A stretch of 32,662 nt of DNA from Planctomycetota bacterium (lineage in GTDB: Bacteria > Planctomycetota > Phycisphaerae > Phycisphaerales > Phycisphaeraceae): assembly GCA_021784455.1 (NCBI GenBank), contig JAJXSS010000003.1:1-32662 (forward strand), written 5' to 3'. Positions 21,497 to 32,100 of the stretch are shown here, in pieces. Numbering within the stretch: position 1 is the first letter of the stretch; the number at the start of each line of letters is the position of its first letter. The translations under genes were made by a program, and so were the position numbers. Under the pieces are notes generated by a model that was not told where the DNA came from, ran no database searches, and worked only from the letters and a program-made list of their open reading frames with translations.

Positions 21497-22624
21497 ATGC
21501 CAAGATCAATCTGGCACGTCTGGTGTCTGATACTGCTGCTGATGCCCGCCAGCCTGCGTGCCGAAGGCGAGTGGGAGATCACTCCCCAGAGCCAGCACGC
21601 GGCCGATCTGGGACTGCAGTGGCTGGCTCACAATCAGGGGCCCAACGGCAACTGGCGCAGCAACAACCTGGGCCTGGTGGGGATGGGCGTGCTGGCTTTC
21701 CTCTCCGCCGGGTATACCGATCACGGCCGCTACGGCTCGGTCGTGCGCCGCGGCCTCGATTTCATCCTGGCCAACGCCAAGCCCTCGGGTCTGCTCAACA
21801 TCACCGAAGGCCAGCACGACATGTACAACCACGGTCTGGCCACCTTCGTGCTGACCCAGGCCTACGGCATGGTCGACGACCGCCGCATCGGACCCGTCCT
21901 GGATAAGGCCCTCAAGCTCATTTGCGATGTCCAGTGCGATGATGGCGGCTGGGATTACCGTGCCGTGCGTCTGCGCCAGGGCCATGACTGCTCCCTGGCC
22001 GTCATGCAGGCCAAGGCCCTGCGTGGGGCCATGGATGAGGGCTTTGATATCCCGCCCCACACCGTGGAAATGGCCATCGCCGCCGTGCGCCGCTATTACT
22101 GGATTTCCGGCCCGCCCGATGGGAAAGGCGCCCAGTATGGCTCCGACCCCCTGGCCCAGAGTCCCGGCCGCTTCACCTACCAGGGCAATCAGGGCAATTC
22201 CACCACCGCCATGGCCGCCGCCGGCGTCGTCTGCCTCCAGGAATTCGGCCAGTACGGGGATTTCCGCATCCTGCGCTCTCTGGATGCGGTCATCGCCGAC
22301 ATCCACCGCGAGTGCAAGCCCAAACGCGGCGTGCTGCCCCTGGATCCCTACACCATGTACTACGTGGCCCAGGGGCTGTACCAGGTCGGCGGCCAGCGCT
22401 GGCGGCAGAACTACCCCTTCCTCCGCGACGCCATCGTGAAATCCCAGAACACCAATCCCAACCCCGCCGATCTGGGCTCCTGGGAATCGGGCAAGTGGGT
22501 CACTGGTCCCGACAGCCGCCTCTGGGGCACGGCAGTGGGCGTCTTTACGCTCAGCATCCCCAACCGCTACCTGCCCCTGTTGCAGCAGGTGCCCCCTGAA
22601 ACACTGCGAGCCCCGACGCCATGA
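21497..22624 (+). CDS. exported alpha/alpha-toroid (prenyltransferase/squalene-oxidase-repeat) protein
   Basis: 375 residues. The N-terminal signal peptide (WHVWCLILLLMPASLRA) means it is exported. The mature part shows repeats typical of the terpene-cyclase/prenyltransferase alpha-alpha barrel: GLQWLAHNQGPNGNWRSN, GLDFILANAKPSG, VQCDDGGWDYRA, then TTAMAAAGVVCLQEFG and YYVAQGLYQVGGQRW. I see no DxDD or DCTAE cyclase motif, so it is probably a structural or binding protein, not a squalene-hopene cyclase. Such proteins are common beside VWA/MoxR genes in planctomycetes. Its stop overlaps the next ATG by four bases (ATGA), implying coupled translation. Confidence 0.85.
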   Translation: MPRSIWHVWCLILLLMPASLRAEGEWEITPQSQHAADLGLQWLAHNQGPNGNWRSNNLGLVGMGVLAFLSAGYTDHGRYGSVVRRGLDFILANAKPSGLLNITEGQHDMYNHGLATFVLTQAYGMVDDRRIGPVLDKALKLICDVQCDDGGWDYRAVRLRQGHDCSLAVMQAKALRGAMDEGFDIPPHTVEMAIAAVRRYYWISGPPDGKGAQYGSDPLAQSPGRFTYQGNQGNSTTAMAAAGVVCLQEFGQYGDFRILRSLDAVIADIHRECKPKRGVLPLDPYTMYYVAQGLYQVGGQRWRQNYPFLRDAIVKSQNTNPNPADLGSWESGKWVTGPDSRLWGTAVGVFTLSIPNRYLPLLQQVPPETLRAPTP

Positions 22625-25098
22625 GTTTTTTGTCCGCAGGATTTCTTGGAGCCCTGGTGGCTGTGGCCGGTCCGCTGGCCATCCATCTGCTGAACCGGCG
22701 CCGCTTCCGCACCCTGGAATGGGCCGCCATGGACTTCCTGCGCGATGCGGTCAAGCGCAACAAGCGCATCCTCGATATCCGCGACCTGATTCTGCTGCTC
22801 TTGCGCACCCTGGCCGTGCTCTTCTTCGTGCTGGCCATGGCCCGGCCTTACTGGTCGGCCTCGGGCGCCGCGGTCGCCGGCCGTAACCAGCCCGTGCACG
22901 CCGTGGTGGCCATCGACAACAGCCTCTCCATGGGCTACACCGAACTGGACAAATCTCTGCTCGATATTGCCCGTGACCGGGCGGATGCCTTCCTGCGGTC
23001 GTTGCCCGCCAATTCCCAGGTTTCCCTCGTGGTCATGTGCCCCTCCTCCGATGACCAGGGTCGCCTGGGCTCCCTGGGCGTGCAGGATGCCATCGAGGCG
23101 CTGGACCAGGTGCACGTGGTGGATCGCCAGGCCAATCTCACCGATGCCGCCGAGCAGGTGCGAGCCATGCTCGCCCTGCCCGGGGCCCCCGGCGCCAAGT
23201 ACGTCGTGTTCTTCAGCGATATGCAGGCCCAGACCTGGTCCGCCTCGGGCGCCGCCCAGGTGCTCAAGGGCGTTTCCCCCATCCACGTCGTGCAGGTCGG
23301 CCAGCCCGGCCGCGACAATACCTGCGTCGCCGATTTCCGCCTGCGCGACGGCATCGCCGATGCTCAATCCCCGGCCGTCTTCATCGCCACCCTCCGCCAT
23401 TTCGGCACCCAACCCCATCCCCGCCTGCGCGTCTCGCTCAAGATCGACCACCAGGTCGTCGAGGAGCGCCAGGTGGATCTGGAGCCCAACCAGCCCCTGG
23501 AGGTCATGTTCAAGTACCGCTTCACCGCCGCCGGTACGCCCCACGATCCGCTCTTCGTCCCCGCCACCGTGGAACTGGAACACGACCACCTGGCGATGGA
23601 TGATTCCCGCAGCATCATCGTCCCCGTGGTGGCCAGCGTGCCCGTGGTCTTCGTGGATCAGCTTGGGGCACGCGAAGACCCCAGCCAGAACCGCTTCGGC
23701 GACACCCTGCCTCTGCGCCGCCTCCTGGCCCCGCGCAGCCAACTGGCCGGGGGCCCCAACCAACTCGTCCAGGTCCGCCACATCACCCCCGACCAGATTA
23801 CCCGCGAGGTCCTTAAGGACGCACGCCTCACTGTCATCGCCGGCGTGCGCAGCATCAGTCCTGAGACCGACCGCCTCCTGCGCCAGTACGTCGAGCAGGG
23901 CGGCCAGCTCATCATCGCCGCCGGCGGCGACTTCGACCCCGTGGCCTGGGATGCCGCCGCCTGGCGCAGCGGCGCGGGGGTTCTGCCCCTGCCGCTGCGT
24001 CCCCAACTGATCGGACAGTTGCCCACGGCCGACCACCCCAACATCCCCACCTTCCACCTTGACCCCCGCAGTTTCGACGATCCCCTGTTCCGTCTGGCCC
24101 TGCCCCAGTCCACCTATCAGGACCTGCTGGCCTCGCCCTTCTTTTTCATGAGTGCCGCCGTGGACGAAAAGGCGCCGCGGCCCGATTCCCAGGTTCAGCG
24201 TGCCCGCCTGGAACAGGCCCGCCTGTGGCTGGCCGATGCCGATGAACTGCAGCGCCACTGGGCCGACCTTGCCAGCCAGGGCAAACTCACCGAGGACGAC
24301 CGCCGCCAGCGTGCCCGGCTTGCCCAGGTCCGTCAGGAGATGGGCCCGCGCTGGGTCCTGTGGTCCAATCCCCTGGCCCCCGACCCCTGGTTGCGGCCCA
24401 TGGACCAACTGCTGGCCCAGAGCCAGCCCCGTATCATCGGCCGCTATACCAACGGCCAAGCCTTCGCCGTGCGCCGCGACCTGGGCCGCGGCACCATCCT
24501 CTTGATCACCACCGGCATCTTCCCCCTGTGGAATAACATGGCCGTCGACCAAAGCGTGCTGCTCTTCGACCACGCCATGCGGGCCATGCTGGCTCACACT
24601 CTGCCCACCCAGACCTTCGGCCCCCGGTCCGTGCTGACCATCCCCCTGGAATCCCGCGATCTGGGGGCCACCTTCACCCTCCAGCGTCCCGGGGCCGGCC
24701 CGCCGGTGCCCCTTCTGGCCGAGGCCCTGGGCGAGCGGGCCTACGGCCTGCGCATCCGCTATCCGGTGCAGCGCGGTATCTACACCATCCGCCGCACCCC
24801 CGGGCCCGGCGAAGCCGCCGACCCGGCCGGCCAGGCCAACTGGACCTTGCAACTGGCCGTCAACGGCCCCGCGGAAGAAAGTGATCTGACCCCTATCGAC
24901 GCCAAGCAACTGGCTCAGCGGCTGAGCCCGCTCACCATCCGCTGGGTCAACCCCGGCGAATCGATCGCCATCGCCAGCATCAGCGTTGAGCGTCATGACC
25001 TGTGGCGCTATCTGATGCTGCTGGCCCTGCTCTGCCTGGCCGCGGAAATGGCGTTCCTGGCCTTCGGCCGCTCCTTCAGCCGGAGGAACAGCGCATGA
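22621..25098 (+). CDS. membrane VWA protein with BatA-type N-terminus
   Basis: 825 residues. The N-terminus (MSFLSAGFLGALVAVAGPLAIHLLNRRRFR) is a BatA-type membrane segment, and a second helix lies near residues 55-74 (LILLLLRTLAVLFFVLAMAR). A von Willebrand factor A domain follows with an intact MIDAS start, DNSLS (Asp99, Ser101, Ser103). The middle has CARDB-like beta segments and an amidotransferase-fold-like stretch (VPVVFVDQLG, LRQYVEQGGQLIIAAGGDFD). A final helix near residues 795-815 anchors the C-terminus. The bulk probably faces the periplasm. Family knowledge links such proteins to MoxR AAA+ ATPases in metal-dependent assembly or chaperone roles. Coupled at both ends by ATGA overlaps. 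Confidence 0.88.
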   Translation: MSFLSAGFLGALVAVAGPLAIHLLNRRRFRTLEWAAMDFLRDAVKRNKRILDIRDLILLLLRTLAVLFFVLAMARPYWSASGAAVAGRNQPVHAVVAIDNSLSMGYTELDKSLLDIARDRADAFLRSLPANSQVSLVVMCPSSDDQGRLGSLGVQDAIEALDQVHVVDRQANLTDAAEQVRAMLALPGAPGAKYVVFFSDMQAQTWSASGAAQVLKGVSPIHVVQVGQPGRDNTCVADFRLRDGIADAQSPAVFIATLRHFGTQPHPRLRVSLKIDHQVVEERQVDLEPNQPLEVMFKYRFTAAGTPHDPLFVPATVELEHDHLAMDDSRSIIVPVVASVPVVFVDQLGAREDPSQNRFGDTLPLRRLLAPRSQLAGGPNQLVQVRHITPDQITREVLKDARLTVIAGVRSISPETDRLLRQYVEQGGQLIIAAGGDFDPVAWDAAAWRSGAGVLPLPLRPQLIGQLPTADHPNIPTFHLDPRSFDDPLFRLALPQSTYQDLLASPFFFMSAAVDEKAPRPDSQVQRARLEQARLWLADADELQRHWADLASQGKLTEDDRRQRARLAQVRQEMGPRWVLWSNPLAPDPWLRPMDQLLAQSQPRIIGRYTNGQAFAVRRDLGRGTILLITTGIFPLWNNMAVDQSVLLFDHAMRAMLAHTLPTQTFGPRSVLTIPLESRDLGATFTLQRPGAGPPVPLLAEALGERAYGLRIRYPVQRGIYTIRRTPGPGEAADPAGQANWTLQLAVNGPAEESDLTPIDAKQLAQRLSPLTIRWVNPGESIAIASISVERHDLWRYLMLLALLCLAAEMAFLAFGRSFSRRNSA

Positions 25099-27530
25099 TG
25101 CACTGGCTGGGCTGGCTGCTGGGTATTCGCGACCTCGAGTCAATCCACGACTGGAGGCTGGGTTTCGCCGCCCCCTGGGCCAGCCAGCGTCCGGCCCTGG
25201 TCCTGTTCGCCGCCCTGATCCTGGCTGCCGCCACCGTCGTCTTTTACCTCCGCCGTCAGGCCGTGGCCCGGCGCCGCGGGCAGATCTCCCTCATCACTCT
25301 GCGCACCCTGTTGCTCCTGCTGCTCCTGCTGTGCCTGGCCGAACCCACGCTCATGCTCGGCTACACCCGCACCTCGCGGGCTCTCCTGGTCATGCTCTTC
25401 GACAACACCGACAGCATGAACATCGCCGACAAGCTCTCGGCTGAGGATCGCAAGGCGCTGGCCGATGTGGTCAGTTCCACCGCCGGCACCAAGGGCCCCG
25501 ACGCCACCCGCGTCCAGCTCGTGCGCCGCGCGCTCGAACAGGACCGCACCGGTATCTTCGCCCGCCTGGCCCGGCGTTACCGCCTGCGCCTCTACGCCCT
25601 GGACCGCCCCGACCAGGTCCGGCCCCTGGAGGTCGGCGAAGAGGAAGGGGCCCCTCTGGACCACGACGCCTTCGTCGCCCTGGCCAAACAGCTTCAGCCG
25701 ACCGGTCAGGTCACCGCCCTGGGTTCGGCCCTCAACGATCTGGCCCGCCGCCACCAGGGCCATCACGTGGCCGGCGTGGTCATCTTCAGCGACTTTGACA
25801 ACAACGCCGGGCCCGACCCCCTGGCCGCCGCACCGGGCGTGGACGCACCCCTGTTTACCGTGGGCCTGGGGCCCAAGCAGGCGGTGGACCTGTCCGTCGC
25901 GCTCCAGGCCCCTCTGATCGTCAAGAAAGGGGAGAAGACCGACGTCACCGTCACCATCCGCCAGTCCGGCCTGACCGGCCGCAGCACCGAGGTGCAGCTT
26001 CTGGCCCGCCGTCTGGGTGCTTCCGGTGATGAGGCCCTGCAGACCTCGGCTACGCCCGTGGGTCCGGCTCGGCCCATCACCCTCGACCGCGACCAGATGT
26101 CCGTGGAGTTGCCCTTCACCCCCGATACCGCCGGCCGCTTCGTCCTCCAAGCCCGCGTCCCTCCCTTCGAGGATGAGGTTTTGGACGACAACAACACCGC
26201 CGAGCGTGACATCACCGTCCAGGATGAGTCCCTCAAGGTGCTCTTCATCGAATACGAGCCCACCTGGGAGTGGCGCTTCATCAAGGAGGTCTTTCACCGC
26301 GATCCGCTGGTGGGGCTCCAGGGCTTCCGCACCTTCCTCCAGTCCGCCGATTTCAAGGTCCGTACCACCAACCCCCTGTTCCTGCCCACCCTGGTGCGGC
26401 CGCGTTCCGAGTTTTTCTCGTACGATGTCATCTTTCTCTCCGATGTGCCGGCCGAGATGCTCAGCCCGCATTTCCAGGACATGCTCCAGGAATACGTCGG
26501 CAGCTTCGGCGGCGGGCTGGTCGTGATCTCCGGGCCCCGTTTCGGTCCCCAGGCCCTGGCCAACACCAAGATCGCCGGAATGCTGCCGGTGGTGGTCGAT
26601 CCCAACGCCCAGATCCGCGACCGCCATCCCTTTACCCTGCAACTGACCCCCCAGGCCTCCCAGTACGATTTCATGCGCCTGGGGGACACTCCCGAGGAAA
26701 ACCAGCGGGCCTGGGCCAACCTGGGCAAGCTGCCCTGGTACCAGCCGGTCCTGCGCCCCCATCCCCTGGCCACCGTACTGGCCCAGCACCCCACCGACAA
26801 GTGTGTCGATGGCGTCACGCCCCAGCCCCTGATCGCCATCCGCCGCTACGGCAAGGGTGAAGTCGTCTATTTCGGCTTCGACGAAACCTGGCGCCTGCGC
26901 CGCCTCTACGGCGAAAAGTATTACCGCCAGCTCTGGGGCCAGATGATGTATCACCTGGGCCTGTCCCGCGCCCTGGGGTCGCAGAAGCGTTTCCAGGTCC
27001 GTACCGACCGCAGCGCCTATCAGACCGGCGACAAGGTGCGTCTGACCGTGGAAGCTTACAACAGCGACTTCGAGCCCCTGGGCCTGCCCGCGCTGAGTGC
27101 CGAGTTACTGCCGCCAGCGGGCGATCCCACCGCCAAACCCCAGGAAATCAGCGTACCCCTGGCCCGCGGCAAGAACATCTATGAAGTCAGCTTCCCCGTC
27201 TTTACCGAGGGATCGCACCGGGTTTTGGTGCATGACCCCGTCACCAACCGGTCGGTAGAGGTCAATTTTAAGGTGGCCCCGCTGACGGCCGAACGCCGCA
27301 GTGCCGTTCGCGATACCGCCCTCCAGCAGGCCCTGGCGGCCAAGACCGGCGGCCAGGCCCTGGAACTGTCTCAGATCGACCGCCTGGGTAAGCTTTTAAC
27401 GCAGTCCAGGATCAACCTGCCCGTAGAGCACGATACCCGCCCCCTCTGGGACACCTGGCTGTTCCTCCTGCTGGGGCTGGCCCTGATGCTGGGAGAATGG
27501 ACGCTTCGCAAGCTGATGAACCTGCCATGA
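25095..27530 (+). CDS. membrane VWA protein with glutamine-amidotransferase-like domain
   Basis: 811 residues from ATG 25095, which has GGAGG 8 bases upstream and overlaps the previous stop. Two N-terminal helices (about 33-52 and 65-88) are followed by a VWA domain whose MIDAS-like start reads DNTDS (Asp103, Thr105, Ser107) instead of DxSxS, then GVVIFSDFDNNAG. A CARDB-like region follows, then about 378-627 an amidotransferase-fold region (LKVLFIEYEPTWEWRFIKEV, DVIFLSDVPAEML, GGGLVVISGPRFG, KGEVVYFGFDETWRLR) without an evident catalytic cysteine, so it is probably non-enzymatic. A C-terminal helix lies near 786-805. This architecture is common in planctomycetes. It probably partners the preceding VWA protein and MoxR. 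Confidence 0.87.
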   Translation: MMHWLGWLLGIRDLESIHDWRLGFAAPWASQRPALVLFAALILAAATVVFYLRRQAVARRRGQISLITLRTLLLLLLLLCLAEPTLMLGYTRTSRALLVMLFDNTDSMNIADKLSAEDRKALADVVSSTAGTKGPDATRVQLVRRALEQDRTGIFARLARRYRLRLYALDRPDQVRPLEVGEEEGAPLDHDAFVALAKQLQPTGQVTALGSALNDLARRHQGHHVAGVVIFSDFDNNAGPDPLAAAPGVDAPLFTVGLGPKQAVDLSVALQAPLIVKKGEKTDVTVTIRQSGLTGRSTEVQLLARRLGASGDEALQTSATPVGPARPITLDRDQMSVELPFTPDTAGRFVLQARVPPFEDEVLDDNNTAERDITVQDESLKVLFIEYEPTWEWRFIKEVFHRDPLVGLQGFRTFLQSADFKVRTTNPLFLPTLVRPRSEFFSYDVIFLSDVPAEMLSPHFQDMLQEYVGSFGGGLVVISGPRFGPQALANTKIAGMLPVVVDPNAQIRDRHPFTLQLTPQASQYDFMRLGDTPEENQRAWANLGKLPWYQPVLRPHPLATVLAQHPTDKCVDGVTPQPLIAIRRYGKGEVVYFGFDETWRLRRLYGEKYYRQLWGQMMYHLGLSRALGSQKRFQVRTDRSAYQTGDKVRLTVEAYNSDFEPLGLPALSAELLPPAGDPTAKPQEISVPLARGKNIYEVSFPVFTEGSHRVLVHDPVTNRSVEVNFKVAPLTAERRSAVRDTALQQALAAKTGGQALELSQIDRLGKLLTQSRINLPVEHDTRPLWDTWLFLLLGLALMLGEWTLRKLMNLP

Positions 27531-29191
27531 CGCAACTGGCCGCCGTCCATCACGGTCTGAATCAGGTCCGGCGCTTCCGCTCCGCGATGCGCCTGGGCTC
27601 GGCCTGGTGCCTGGCCGTGTGCATCCTGCTCTGGGCCCTGTTGGCCGAGTTCGGGCTCGACCTCTGGGTGCGCATGGGGCAGTTGGAACGGGGCATCCTC
27701 CTGGCGGCCATGATCGGCCTCATCCTCTGGGTGTTTGGGCGTTTTATCCGCCCGGTCCTGGGCGTGCGCGAGGATGAGACCAGCCTGGCCCTATTGGTCG
27801 AACGCAACCAGGGCATCCATTCCGACCTGGTCGCGGCCCTGCAATTTGCCGAGCCCGGCCGCGGGCAGTCCGGTTCGGCCGCTCTGCGCCAGGCCGTGGT
27901 GGACTACGTCGGTGAACTGGCCCCGAGCCTCAACTTCCTCGAAGGTTTCCCCGCCCGGCAACTCGTGTGGCGCATCGGCCTGACCGCGGCCACCCTCATC
28001 GTCTGGCTGGGGCTGGTTCTGCTGGCCCCCCACTACGTGCTGGCGTTTGCCAACCGTTTTGTCGTTGGCTCGGCCACCTATCCCACCCGCACGCGCATCG
28101 TCCAGGTGATCCGGCCCGGGTTGCGGGCCGCCTATGGCCAGCCCGTGCTCTTCGAGGTGCAGGCCGCCGGGTGGCTGCCCGAAACCGGCGTCGTCCAGTT
28201 GCGCACCCGCAGTGGCGACGCCACCACCACCGTGACCCTGCACCGCAGCCTGGACCGGCCGGGCCAGTACACCGGCCGGTTCGAACGCCTGCTGGATCAG
28301 GCCCAGTACACCGTCCAGATCGGCGATGCCTCGCTGGGCCCGCGTCCCCTGGCCCTGATTCCGTTGCCCAGCGTCACTTTGAACCTCCAGATCACCACGC
28401 CCGCGTACGCCCGCGCCCGTTTCCACCAATCCAGCGAGGTCGGCTCCCTGCGCACCGCCCTCGAAGGCTCCCGCGTCGTCCTGATCGTCAAGGCCGACAA
28501 GCCCCTGCGCTGGGCCCGACTCACCCTGGACGGCAAGGTCTATCCCCTGACCCGGGCGGGCGACCACTTCGTGCTCGACCGGCCCGATACCCCCCTGGCC
28601 CACGTCACCGACACCCTGCACGGTCAAGTCCAGGTTCAGGATGAGGACGGCCTGTCCCTGGATCGGCCCTTGAACCTCATGCTCCTGGTCCGACCGGACA
28701 ACCCCCCGCGTATCGCCGCCGCTGCCGTCACCCGCGTCGTGATGCCCGATGCCGTGCCCTCCCTGCGCTACCAGGCCGTCGATGATTTCGGCCTGGCCCA
28801 ACTGACCCTGCACATGGCTATCACCCGCGCCGGCGATGAGCAGGAGGCCGCCTCCCCGCTGGCCACCACCCAGCCCTCCACCTCCCGGCCGGGGGACGAA
28901 ATCACCCGCACCGTGGCCCGCTTCGACGCCCATCCCCTGACCGCCGAGGGTACTCTCACCATCCCGCTGGCTTCCCTGCACCTGACCAAAGGCGACCGCG
29001 TGGCGGTGACCCTCGAGGCCACCGATTGGCGCGGCGGCTTGCCCGGCAAATCCACCCGCAGTGAAACCCTCGTGTTCGAGGTGACCGACCGCCAGGGTGT
29101 TCTGGCAACGATGGACGAACTGAATGATCAGATGAGCCACCGTCTCGACGAGATCATCCGGGCTCAACTGGGGATTGGAGGCCGGCCATGA
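27527..29191 (+). CDS. DUF4175-like membrane protein, N-terminal part
   Basis: 554 residues from ATG 27527, overlapping the previous stop (ATGA). Two helices near the start (22-45, 54-73) and one at about 147-169 are followed by an extracytoplasmic region with Ig-like beta phrases (LNLQITTPAYARARF, LKADKPLRWARLTLDGK type). The segment ALLVERNQGIHSDLVAALQF between helices 2 and 3 matches the start of DUF4175-type proteins. It ends soon after VFEVTDRQGVLATMDELNDQ. Full-length DUF4175 proteins often continue into a long helical Gln-rich region; here that region appears as the next gene, so the ancestral protein may have split. No enzymatic motif seen. Confidence 0.7.
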   Translation: MTQLAAVHHGLNQVRRFRSAMRLGSAWCLAVCILLWALLAEFGLDLWVRMGQLERGILLAAMIGLILWVFGRFIRPVLGVREDETSLALLVERNQGIHSDLVAALQFAEPGRGQSGSAALRQAVVDYVGELAPSLNFLEGFPARQLVWRIGLTAATLIVWLGLVLLAPHYVLAFANRFVVGSATYPTRTRIVQVIRPGLRAAYGQPVLFEVQAAGWLPETGVVQLRTRSGDATTTVTLHRSLDRPGQYTGRFERLLDQAQYTVQIGDASLGPRPLALIPLPSVTLNLQITTPAYARARFHQSSEVGSLRTALEGSRVVLIVKADKPLRWARLTLDGKVYPLTRAGDHFVLDRPDTPLAHVTDTLHGQVQVQDEDGLSLDRPLNLMLLVRPDNPPRIAAAAVTRVVMPDAVPSLRYQAVDDFGLAQLTLHMAITRAGDEQEAASPLATTQPSTSRPGDEITRTVARFDAHPLTAEGTLTIPLASLHLTKGDRVAVTLEATDWRGGLPGKSTRSETLVFEVTDRQGVLATMDELNDQMSHRLDEIIRAQLGIGGRP

Positions 29192-32100
29192 AAAGCACCT
29201 CTTTGTTCCTGGCGTTGGGCTTGGTGCTGTTCCTGGCGGCCGCGGCGCCGCTGCGGGCCGATCCGGGCCTGGATCAGGCGCGGGCCGATCAGGAACGGGC
29301 CCAGTCCCTGGCCCGGGATATGCTCACCAACCTCCTGGACAGCAACCTCCAGCAGTTGCGCGAAAACCTGCTCACCACCACGCCGCTTTACCAGGACCTT
29401 AAGACCCTTCGCGACCGTATGAATGAGCTGGCCAATGAGGATATGGCCGATGTGGTCGATCTCTTGACCCGCAGCCTCTCGGCCACCGGTCCGGAAAGGA
29501 CCGAATTGGTCGGCCGGGCCCAGGCCCGCATGCGTCAGATTCTGGTGCGCCTTTTGGCCGAACGCGAAAAGCTTCGCATCCGCCGCAAGCACGCCCAGTT
29601 GATGGACATGATCAGCGAGGTGCTCCAGAAGCAGATCGACACCCGCGATCAGACTCAGATCCTCACGGCCCGCGATGAACAGGCGGCTCTCGACGTCAAA
29701 GGCTCCCAGAAGACCGTCAACGATACGTACGCCAGCCTGAGCAGTGCCCTCCAGGAGGTCAGCACCTGGTCCGGGGACCTGGGCGCCGCCGCCGCCGCCG
29801 CCGCGCACATGCTCTCGGATCAGAAGGTCGGCCCCCAGTTGAGCGCCGCCCTCGATAATCTGGTGGCCCTGCGTTTTCCCCAGGCCGTTACCGCCCAGAA
29901 CCAGGTCATCGCCTCCCTCCAGAAGGTTCTGGCCGAACTGCGCAAGCTGACCGCGCCCGCCTCCGAGCGTGCCGAGGCCCTGGCCCTGATCCGCCAGCTC
30001 CTTCAGCAGCAGCAGGGCCTGCGCGACCGCATCAAGCCTATCCCCCTCACCGCCGATGTGGTGGATGCCTTCTACAAGGAACAGGCCGGTATTCAGCAGA
30101 AGATTCAGAAACTCTATGCGCTGGTGCCCGACAGCTCCCGTACCACCCCGCTGATGACCCGCGCCGATGCCGCCGCCGGCGCCGCCGGCCAGGCTATTTT
30201 CAACACCGACAAGCCTACCACCCTTGATCAGCAGGACCGCGTGATCGGCGCCCTGGCCCAGTTGGAAAAGGAAATCCAGCAGCAGATCGCCCAGGACAAC
30301 AAGCCCAAGAGCGCCGATGAACTGGCCCACGAGGCCCATCAACTGGCCCAGGCCCGTGAGCAGGTGGCCCAGGCCCTGGATAAGGAGGTCCAGGCCCAGC
30401 GCACCGCTCCCCGCGAGACCGCCCAAGCCGCCAAGCTGATGACCCAAGCCAGGGCCACCCTGGCCCAGGCCGCCAAGACTGCTGATATCCCTGCCACTGT
30501 CAGGGCCCGGATCGCCACTGCCGCTCAGGACGCCGCCCATGCCGCCGAACATCTCCAGGCCGGCAGCCAGGCCAAGCCCGAGGTCAAACAGGCTCAGGAT
30601 TCCGCCCGCCTGGCCCTGGGTGAAACCAACGATGCCCAGGCCAAGGACAACCGTGATGCCATGGCTGTGCGCCTGGGGGAACTCAACCGCGCCGCCGAGG
30701 CCCTGTCGCGTGCCGCCGCCGCTGCCCGCATGGCCGCCGGGAATGTCCAGAAGGGCCCTAAGGGTACCCAGCCTGCTAAAGGCCTATTGCAGCAGGCCGA
30801 TGATGTGGCCCGCCACATCGACCAGGGCGTCAAGGAGGCCGTGCCCGCCACCAATGCTCCGCTGGCCCAGGCCATCGCGGCCGGGGACAAGGCCCAGGCC
30901 CAGATGCCCCAGGCCGCTCAGCCTCGGGGCGTAGAGGCCCGCCAGGCCGCCGCTTCCCATTCCCAGGCAATGGCACGCAACCTCGATCAGGCCGCCCAGG
31001 CCATCCGCCAAGCCATGGTGGATACCGCCAAGAAGCTCGACAGCACTGCTACCGCCGAAATGGCGCAGGTCGATCAATTGAAAAACCAGGTCGATCAAGC
31101 CCGCCAGCAGAACGACAGTGGCAAGGCCACCCCTCCAGCGTTGCAGCAGTTGGCCGACCAGGCCACCCCCCAGGCCCCCGATGTCGGCGCCGCCGTCCGC
31201 GACGCTGCCCAGGCCGCCCACAATCCGCCCGTCACCCAGCCCGCGGCCTCAAACCCGCCCGGTCACCCGATCGAGCCTCCCGCCGGCCAGAATCAGCCCA
31301 CCGGGGCCAATGCCGTCAATCAGGAACTCAGCCGGGCCCAGACCCTGGCCGAAGTCCGCCACGACAACCTCGAAGACTATAAGCGTCTGGCCCAGGAAAT
31401 GGCCGCCGCCGCCCAGGCGCAGATGCAGGCCTCTGACCAGATCGCCCAGGGCCGCCAGGACCTGGCCAAACAGGACAACCAGTCGCCGCAGAACCAGGCC
31501 CAGCAGCAGGCCCAGGACCAGCAGAAGCCCAATCCAGCCGCTCAGCAGTTGGCCCAGGCCATGAATGACTTCGCCGAGGCCGCCACCACCTTGGGGGAAT
31601 CTGTCCAGAAGGCCACCGGGCAGTCTGAAATCGCCAACCAGCCCATTCGCCAGGGAGTCGAAGCGGCCAACGCCATCCCCACCCCCCCACCCCAAGGGCA
31701 GGAGCAGCCACAGGGCCAGGGTGAAGATCAGCAGCAGGCTCAGGGCCAGCCGCAACAGCCACAGGGTCAGGAGCAGGCTCAAGGTCGGGACCAGCAGCAA
31801 CAGGGTCAAGGCCGGCAGCAGGCCCAGGGCCAGCAGGGGAGGTCGCCACAGTCGGGGGCAGGCATGAAGCCCGAAGACGCCTTGGGCACCGCGATGGCCA
31901 TGGCCGGGCCGCAGGCCGCCCAGGCCGCCATGAAGGCCATGGGTCAGGGCCAGCAACCCGGCCAGGCCGGTCAGCAGCCGGGCCAGCAATCCGGTCAGCA
32001 GCCTGGCCAGCAGGCCAATCAGGGCAAGGGCGGCGATCAGGTCAGTACCGGTCTGGTCCGCGGCCAAACCAGCCGCCAAGTTAATGCCGGTGGCCAGCGC

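Noticed and set aside
22567-25143. 858-codon open frame on the minus strand opposite the BatA-type VWA gene
   Set aside because: It is the mirror of a clear gene with family motifs. High GC at third positions removes stop codons from the opposite strand; its translation is Gly/His/Ala-rich and low in information.
29164-30552. 462-codon minus-strand frame opposite the coiled-coil gene
   Set aside because: Gly/Leu-rich translation caused by GC-rich codons of the opposite strand; no ribosome-binding site or family motif.
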